From: Siphonodentalium dalli
Lineage: Eukaryota > Mollusca > Scaphopoda > Gadilida > Siphonodentaliidae
Assembly (NCBI GenBank): GCA_032622095.1
Contig: CP136067.1
Span: 74,366,705-74,430,704 of the forward strand
Length of the DNA stretch: 64,000 nucleotides
Direction of reading: 5' to 3'
Below, piece after piece: positions 50,901 to 59,900 of this stretch (the stretch's first letter is position 1; each line of letters begins with the position of its first letter). Under the pieces are notes generated by a model that ran no database searches, was not told the origin of the DNA, and was given only the letters and a program-made list of their open reading frames with translations. A program made the translations under genes and the position numbers.

Positions 50901-53900
50901 CAAATTATACCAATATTGAGAATCAAAAAGCTTGTGTATTACAGTCAATTTCGATTATTGCATAGCGTCGGTGCATGGGCCATGGCTTTTATCATGCAAT
51001 AATCCGAATATGCATAAAGTCGAAGTCACCCCATCACCCCATTTTAGGTTTTTAGATTTTTAGTTTGTATGACGAAATAGCGAAATCAGTCTGTTGCCAC
51101 ATGCCGTCTATCAATTTCATATTTCATCTCATACCTTGTTGTAAATTACTGTTATGTCAATAAACTGTTTCATTAACATCTTTATTTGTTGTAATAAAAT
51201 GATTATCATGATTATCACATACAAAACACATAAAGAAAAAAAACATTTCATTCACGTGTTTTAATTTGTACCATCCCATAATTTCTACCATCTATCTATT
51301 TATAGACATTAAAAAATTGTATTCCCAGGCCACACCAAACACATTCCTTGTAATTTCTATTACAGAATAGGATTTATATTGAGTTGCAATTGTGTTTAGT
51401 ACTTTATTTTAATTTAAACAAACATAATAAAAACAGTCAAAGCAAATGATAATCAATAATAATAACAACAACAACAACATTAATATACAAAATTTACAGA
51501 ATTCAGTCGATGAATTCTGATATAGCGCACTGTCGCCGTCTGTTACCGATGATTCTCTGGAATCGTTTCTGGAAATAGTAGATAGCTTTCCAATCCATGT
51601 TATTGTCATTGTATTTCTCTTCAAAAAATTCAAAATCTGACTGGCTGTTGAATTAGTGTCGGTGTCTATCATGTAGATTACCCTCCTGACTACTTGTTTC
51701 CTAAACAGCTGTTTGTGGTTGGCGATGATACCCTGGTTGCAAGGTTGAATTATAGATGTGGTATTTGGCGGGAGGAATTCTATCTTTATGTTGTTCAGCT
51801 CCTTTGTAGAGTCAGATGGGTGTGCTGAGCAGTTGTCGACGAGGAGGATCTGTCTTTTCTGGTGTCGCATGTCTCTGACGATTTCCTTCAACCAGTCAAT
51901 GAACAAGATGGCAGTCATCCAGCTATTCTTGTTGTTCTTGTATGTCATCGGCAGGTTCTTTTTGCCACGGAAGCATCTTGGCTTGACTTCCCAATCACCA
52001 ATGGTTCTCTCTTGTCAGAATCTGTCATGTTGCACCCTACAAAAGCTGTGTATCTGTCTTTGGCCTTCTTTCCACCACTACGTGACTCTGACTTCCCAGC
52101 TAGTGTCCCATTTGGTAAAGTTTGATAGTAGAGGCCGGGTGTAAATATCAGCTGGGTCACATGTGTTGAGGTATGATGGCAGTTTGTCATTGAGGCACTG
52201 CTTGCTGGCTTTCACATCTGTGTCTCTCTTCTCACCGTGGAATTGTTTGGAGTGGATTTCATTTCTGTTCTTCCATCGTGAAAGCTGGTAGGTTTGAAGT
52301 CAGGGTTTGTCTAGTTTCTTCGCGAAGTCTTCGGATTTCTGCATCAGCATGTCTCCGTGTATTGGAACATGTCTATATCTGACGCCGTTGATCCATGTGG
52401 TTAAAGCTCGCTCAACATCTGCATCTTTGCCAGTTGTTTGTCGCTTTCGCTGGGGGGGGGGGGGGGGGGGGTCAGTTAGACTCAAATTGTTGGATGATCT
52501 CATCTTTCTTCGGTTGGATACGCGAGACCTGGGACTGAGAACAACCCAGTTTCTTTGAGCTTGTGTAAGGTGAGGAAAGGAAGGGTCAGATGACAGAAGT
52601 AGAAAAATAATATCAATGATGACACATTTGTGAAAATTGAGCTTGTAATGAAGAAATGAAGAATAATATATTTATTTTAAAATATCTTTCAGTGATTTGG
52701 TAATGATGTGATTCAATTATAGAGAAGGTCAAATAATAAATAAACAAAAATAAATGTCCTAAGGAGATTGCATACAAAAAGTTATTGAAATTGGTTCATA
52801 GTTGTTCGAGTTATGAGGTCGGACGGACGAACGAACGGTACGACGGACGGACGGACAAACGGAGGGAGAAAGCGGCAGACGCAGTCAATCCAGTATACCC
52901 CCCATTTTCTTCGAAAGTGGGGGTATAATGATATGCTGTACACTGATAGCCTTTATGCTGTGAAATGTTTTGATAAAACCAGAGAGTAAATCATAGTGAA
53001 CCATTGTTACACTAATGAGTTGAAATCATTGAATAAACAAGGCACCATGTGTGTCGGGATGAGAAACAGAGACAGTGTTGTTTTAGCCTTTGTGTCTAAC
53101 TTGGGGAAACAGTGATGTCAACCACCTATTCCGTTAATGAGAAGCCATCACTATGTAAACATTTTTCTATTCATAAATTATTGTTGGCTCAGAAACAAAG
53201 AGACCATTGTGTTGGCCTTTTTTTGTTTAGTCGGCAACCTTGACACTTTGTTGATAGAATTCCCAGAATCGTCCTTTCACTATCAATAGGATTTTCGGAA
53301 TTGAACTGCAGGTGTTTGCACATTTTTTTTTAATGAACAGACACAACTCAACAATCAAATAAATATACAAATTTTAATAAATCATGCAATTCACAAAGAA
53401 ATAAGGAAACATACAGGAAATGTGTGTGAACAGAAGCATGTTAGAAGAAATAGAAAAGCATGTGTGTTTAGTCTGCGTCCTTGACACTTTGTTGCTAGAA
53501 TTCCCAGGAATCTTCCATTCACTTTGAATTCTCAGAATTGCAACTGGAACTTCAGGTGATTACAAACGTTTTTTTATGAGGTAGACAGAACTCAACAAAC
53601 AAACAAATAAATATAAAAATTTTAATAAATCATGCAATTCACAAAGAAATATGGAAACCATACAGGAAAGGTGTGTGAACAGAAGCATGTTAGAAGATTG
53701 CCCTTCGAATGTCTTTGAATGGTCATCAACAACTTTGTATTAAGATACCCCATAAAATATGTATTTCAAACTAAATTTTATTTCAAATTGCTATAAATTC
53801 GGCACCATGAGGTGAATTTTTACCCCTTATCAGCAACATTTTTCGCGATTTTCGTATTCATATAAACAGAATACAGTGTGACCCTTAGGGACCTTGTCAA

Positions 53901-56900
53901 ATTGCAAGCGGTAAATCCGCCGGAGAACGGAGTATTTTTCTCCGCTCTCCGCTAAAAACTCCCGTCTCCGCTTGTGAAATTGCACCGCACATCGGAGTTT
54001 TTTCTCCCCTGTAAACTCCGGTGGTCATTACGTCAAAATTTGCAAAAACAGTGAAAAACTCCGCTGCGACGTCAGCGGTAAACTCCGCTGTTATTAGATA
54101 AAAACTCCGCTGGGCGAGAGCAGAATCTCCGATGAGCCCAATGCTGAAAGAGGAGCGGTAAACTCCGCTGTCTGGCTGTTTAAAATTGCAGAACAAAACT
54201 CCGTTCCGACGAGAGTGATGAGGTTCAGAGCTGAAAGGCCACTCTGGTATAAAACTCCGCTAGTTTAAACCTACTGGAGAAACTCTAGGTATAAAATAAA
54301 ATCCACAGATTGGCTTATCGTTATGATATAGTAAAATATAGTAAAACTCAGTCAGGATTCATGGCCTATATATATCTGGGGCAAGTGAATACTATATCAC
54401 AAGATCAGTTCTCAAAATAATATTATCTGGAATATCATCAAAATTTACAAGCGGACTTAAAAATTTGTAGTGATGGGCGGTATTTCAATGTGAACTTAAC
54501 TCATATAAATTCAACATATTGAAACTGCGATTTTTAACATTGTAACGTACTTTGAAATCTTGATAAAAGATCATGAATAATTGTAATTTTAATGTAAAGT
54601 AAGCGATCTGCGTTCCATTGCTTGCGATCGACACGTTGATGAGGCTGAGCTGACTCGCAATAGAGTAGAAGGGCGCTTCGGATGGTCGAAAAGATCGAGA
54701 GATCTTCCCCTTCACCCCACGAAGCTGAGCTGAGCAAATCATAACATTATATATACAGCCCCGAATTAATAACCCCAGCCCAATTCAACAGTACACTTCG
54801 CACCTGTATGCACGCGGTGTGACGTAGTGAGCTTTCTGTCTCGCGCGCTGTGTGACGACCACGTGCTCAAAGATAAACAAACCGAACATGCATGATCAGT
54901 CACCTGCACGGGGAGTACGTCATATTTAAGCATAACCTAATAACCTGTAATAACCGGTATTGTAATTCAATTGAGTATTTGTCACTAAAATCAAGCATTC
55001 TGATTGGCCGAGAGCGGCTAACTTTCGTTTTCGATTCACCGACATCGGCCGCTTCAGCGTGCATCAAATCTGAATGTAGCACAGTCAAATGTAATCGGCG
55101 CAAAACGAGTAGCGAAACGAGCACACCCGCGCGTTGTTGTCTATAGATACCGTTCATCGGCCGCTTCAGCGTGCATCAAATCTGAATGGTACGGTACAAT
55201 TTGATCGGCGCAGAACGGAGTAGCGAAACGAGCCAACCCGCCCCACAGGAAATGGTTACGGAGCAGTGTTCCGAGTAACGCAATGGACACACCCAATGAT
55301 TTGTGCACGGCGAAATGAAAGTCTCGATTCGTGTCATGAAAATGACTAAATGATACTTTTTATACAGTTTTTTTGCAAATTCCTTGCTAGATTGAATTAC
55401 AATGGAGATAAACGTACCCTGTTTCGTTGTACATTCTGGGATTCGAGCATGAAAACAGTTTGTGAACTCGCCGGCAAGCCGGCTCGTTCACAAACTGTTT
55501 TCATGCTCGAATCCCAGAATGTACAACTCAACAGGGTATGTTTATCTCCTAATTATTTATGAACATTATCAATTATCGAGTCCTTGTTCATGGGAATGGG
55601 AGTCTGAAAATGCATCTTCTAGTAGGACTTCGAGAGTTTTCAGGCTCTAAATTGTTGGCGCCTGATATCTTGACAAATTTAAATGGGTCTTTTCAGCCAC
55701 ATGTCCCGAGAACAAAAATTGACCCCACCCCACCCCCAATAATACTTAATCCTATAGATAGGATTAAGTATTATTGGGGTGGGGTCAGTTTTTGTTTTGG
55801 GGGACCTGTGTGTTCAGCTGGGCCGTATTTGACTCTTTGGAATTCGACACAAAAATTGCAAAATAGGTAAAGTATATTCAAAGCGGACACAATTGCACTG
55901 TATTGTTGTTATGTTTTTATGCATGTTATGTTGTTATGCATGTCCCATTTCGTTTTAGATTATTTTTTTGATTATTTTACTGTGAAATCCTCTCTGGGCC
56001 CATATATATAATAACCCATTTTGTTTTTAAATCTGCATGGTATGATTCCCCAAGTAAACAGTTTTTCTCTACAGTAACGTCAACCATGACGTCACTATCG
56101 AAGAGTTGCACTAAAACTTCCTGTGGCAAAATTTTGCAGATAAGAATTTTTTTATTCCATAAATATATATTATATTTTGCTCTCTTCAGTCTATATTATA
56201 TAGGCCTATGTATATATTTACCCCCCCCCCCCCCCCCCCCCCCCCGCCAAATAAATTAGCTCCATAATCACCACTGTTTAGTCAGTCTGATCGGCTGAAC
56301 AAATTTATGCAGATTCGTTGATATATAGGCCTATTAATACCTGTTGCGTGTTCGACAAGCTCAACGATTCGGCATAAACAAATTATTTATAGTTATACTG
56401 TATTTTCGGTAATGAAATTATTCATGTGTCAGCTTACATGTAGCCTATGTGTGTAACCTTGTCACCGCGGCCGTGACACGAATTGTATGACTGGTTAACC
56501 GCAAGCAACGAGAATATAATTATGATAACTCGGTGTAACAAGTCGTTACTATATATGTATCAGTCTATTGTAGCGTTGTTACATCAAGGTCACAGCTGAC
56601 CGGCGGCATCTTTGAACTTTACGACATCGTAATGACAATGCAACTAACATGACGTTTGACTACGTTTGAGCGTTAGGTGTCAATTTCGGCATCCGCGCAA
56701 ACAGGAATTTGCGTGGGCAACTCGATCAAGTCAATAATCCGTGTCCAAGTTGGAATCGAAGCACGTGTTATGGAGGGTTCCCGTGCACAACAAATTTAAA
56801 CCCCCACCTGTTACTTTATAATTAGACGGTGACGCAATAGCGAGTTGATATACGCATTGGAGATTTTTTGACACAACCTGATCTTGTCAACTGCAAATCT

Positions 56901-59900
56901 TGTCAAGTTGTGTGTGCACACATATGTTGGTACATATATATATGTATATCATATAATACTATAAATTACTTTATTAAACATATGTACTTACTGGTATATT
57001 ATACATATATGTGCCTATATCTGACAAAAAAAGATCGCGAGATACCTTCAAATTCTCAGAATATTATTATATTTCCCTTACAAGTTGAGTATGCACGCTA
57101 TGGCAATAGTCAGACTGTTGTAGCAGGGGGCTGAACTCTGTCATATATATCGTAGGCGATACAGGGCGTACATATTAATAACAACGCCCTACCAGCTATA
57201 ATTAGTCGAACGCAATCTGTAATTGTGGGTATTGATCGCAGTGATCATCAGACGGATGGGCCGAAGATTGGTTTTCTATGGTGATTTCATGTAAAACACT
57301 CATGTACAAAATCCCAAATCGTGTGCACATACAATTGCCTACATCTTTCAATATTAAGAATGAAATTATTGTACGCCGTCAACCGGGGCTTTGAACGAAA
57401 CAAAAACAAAATCTGCCGTGTTTCCTATTTGATATAAACTTAAGCGGAGTTTTAGGGGAAACTCAAACATGAGCGGATACATTGGAAGAAAACTCCGGTT
57501 GAAACTCGACCAAAAACTCCGATGAACATCGGAAGAAAACTCCGCTTGAAACTCCGCAAAAAACTCGATGAACGTAATAAAAACTCCCATTGGAAACTCC
57601 GTTATAACCCCGCTCAACGTCACGATAAACTCCGCCGTGTTTTACGCTATTTACCTGACCGGAAAGCGGAGTTTTTAGCGGAGAGCGGAGAAAAATACTC
57701 CGTTCTCCGGCGGATTTACCGCTTGCAATTTGACAAGGTCCCTTATGCATATAAACAATCAAAAAAATGGTTTTGTGCATGCATATTTTATGCAAATATC
57801 AGAATTATGCATTTAAACGATATGCAATTAACTGAAATTGACTGTACACACATGCATATACAGGGGCAAGTATGCCACTGTATGTGGGGCAGACAGGGAC
57901 TGTTGGGGGAGGGGTCAACCTTGGAATTTCCAACTGCAACTCATTTGAACATGACAGCAGAATGAGGTATGTCCCAACAATTCAGCCCAATGCTTGACCA
58001 GCGCAGTTGACAGCTGTGGGCGTAGCTACGAAGGAAACCACCAATCTCGCAAGAGCAATCGCCAATATGAAAACATGTGATTAAAGCACTGAATATATAT
58101 CACGATATTGTGTAATAGTAAATTATGAAATGAATTGTTTATGCATAGCACAGATAAATTATGAGATAATACAAATACAAAAGTAACTCAATTTATGATA
58201 TTTTGAGAAGAATGTATACTTTGACACTATAGAAATTGGTGAAATTTCCAAATGTATGGAAAGCCGTGAATGTAATATTATGAGTTCATAGAATCATACC
58301 AATATGACTTATGTTAAATAATGCAATGGTATGAATCAACTTTAAAACATGAGAAATACTACATAATATAGTGAATGAAGAGTGTCTGTAGCTATGCTTC
58401 ACTATCAACAGTTGAAGGATTTCGAAGTATTCAACAAAATAGTAGGCCTAACCAATTACAACAATCCTCAATTTTCCGCGGTCTTCGATTGGCAAATCAG
58501 AAATCGAGGGATTATTGGAAAAAAGATCTTACCGGTAATATCTACACCGAATTCACCAAATATCTACCAAATTCTCTGGTAATAATTACAGAGAACTTAC
58601 CACACAATACTGGAACGTAATTGACGTTATCACTTTCGGCAAGATTTCGAAACAAATATGGACACAAGAGGTCTTTTGTAAACCAACTCATTGAGGTTGT
58701 AAAAATTGTGTTTTTTGCCTCTCGGATCACCCGTCCCGTCATATAATCATGCAAATTATTTATATATATATACCCACCCCCCCCCCCCCCCCCCCAAACT
58801 GAAAAGTTGTTATAATATTAATTAACTCTAGCATATATTATTGTGAATAGAATATGCAATGAATATCATTTATATCTGAATGGGTAACATTTACACAACC
58901 CGTAATTGATCTGAAAATTTTTTATGATGCCAACGAGGATTCAAGCATTTTTGGTTCATTTTAAAAAATTAAAATGTGGTAACTCATACAAAGAGGTTCA
59001 CTGCTTGCTAATAAACATGTAAATGCTAACATGTAGTAGTTTGCCCAGTGGGGAGACTTTAATCACACATGTATAGGCTGTCAAATGGGTGTAGCTGATG
59101 CCAGGTATATATATATATCCTGTTCACTAGTCAGGTACTGTTTATTGACCAAAAGAGAATAATAACACAAAATTGTTCATTTATTTCATAGGAGAATATT
59201 CCATTTCTCAGTGAATTATATACTAATGTCTTATACAAATCCCAGTATGCATTATATTTGGAACACAAACTAACCTGATTCAGATATGTATGTTGTAGAG
59301 AAACAGATAATAGTACCAAGACGAACAGTCACTTTAGCAGGATGAGTAACAAATCCAATTGGAATATTGATGAAGTCCATTATCCACGGGTTTCTCTTGT
59401 CCCATACCTGTAATCAAAATGTAATGACCAGTATTATAAATGTTTAAATCTCCGATAAATGAGGTTGTTGTGTCACAGCCTGAGCTATTGATATTATGGT
59501 CATTGTGCATTATAAAATGTAACGTAGATGATGTGAAAACACACAAGATCCCATATTGAAGGAGGCTATTACTTGCAAGGATGATTGCTCAAGAATGCGG
59601 GTTATGCGAGCCAGATTGCACAGCAAAGCAGGATGGACAAACCAGTTTGTGTTAACAATTTTTTTCTTGTTCAAATGGTGATGTTTAGACCACTATTTTG
59701 AATATCTGTATTTTTGTCACTAAAGCAGTTAATGAAGGAATAGAAAATTTGGACACTCCACCATTATTAAAAATAAACCTGGCATGGTGGGTGGGTATTG
59801 GGAGGGCAGGTATCACTTGCTAAGTTTGTGGTGATAGTAAGTCACGCGATAGTGGTCTGGAATAAATTATTGTCATAAAGTGCTAAACCAAATTGTTCAA

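Larger units (their letters stand above)
53888..57742. mobile_element. PIF/Harbinger-like element with long TIRs, 3.86 kb
   Basis: Terminal inverted repeats begin GGGACCTTGTCAAATTGCAA and are identical by eye for over 70 bp, including 'ggagaacggagtatttttct'. They continue into about 300 bp of AACTCCG(C)-rich repeats at each side. TTA flanks both ends (53885-53887, 57743-57745). GG-start ends and a TTA duplication suggest PIF/Harbinger; no transposase was seen. The interior includes tandem and hairpin structures and CpG-rich DNA. Confidence 0.75.
50942..57844 (-). mobile_element. Degenerate pogo/Tigger element
   Basis: Left end TA|CAGTCAATTTCGATTATTGC (50940 on) and right end, inverse, TA|CAGTCAATTTCAGTTAATTGC (to 57844), with 'cata-cg' following in both. 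TA duplication, CAGT-type ends and a minus-strand pogo-type transposase relic inside all agree. It is 6.9 kb long because it holds a Harbinger-like element (53888-57742), a fragment at 52757-52928 and a local duplication. Confidence 0.6.
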
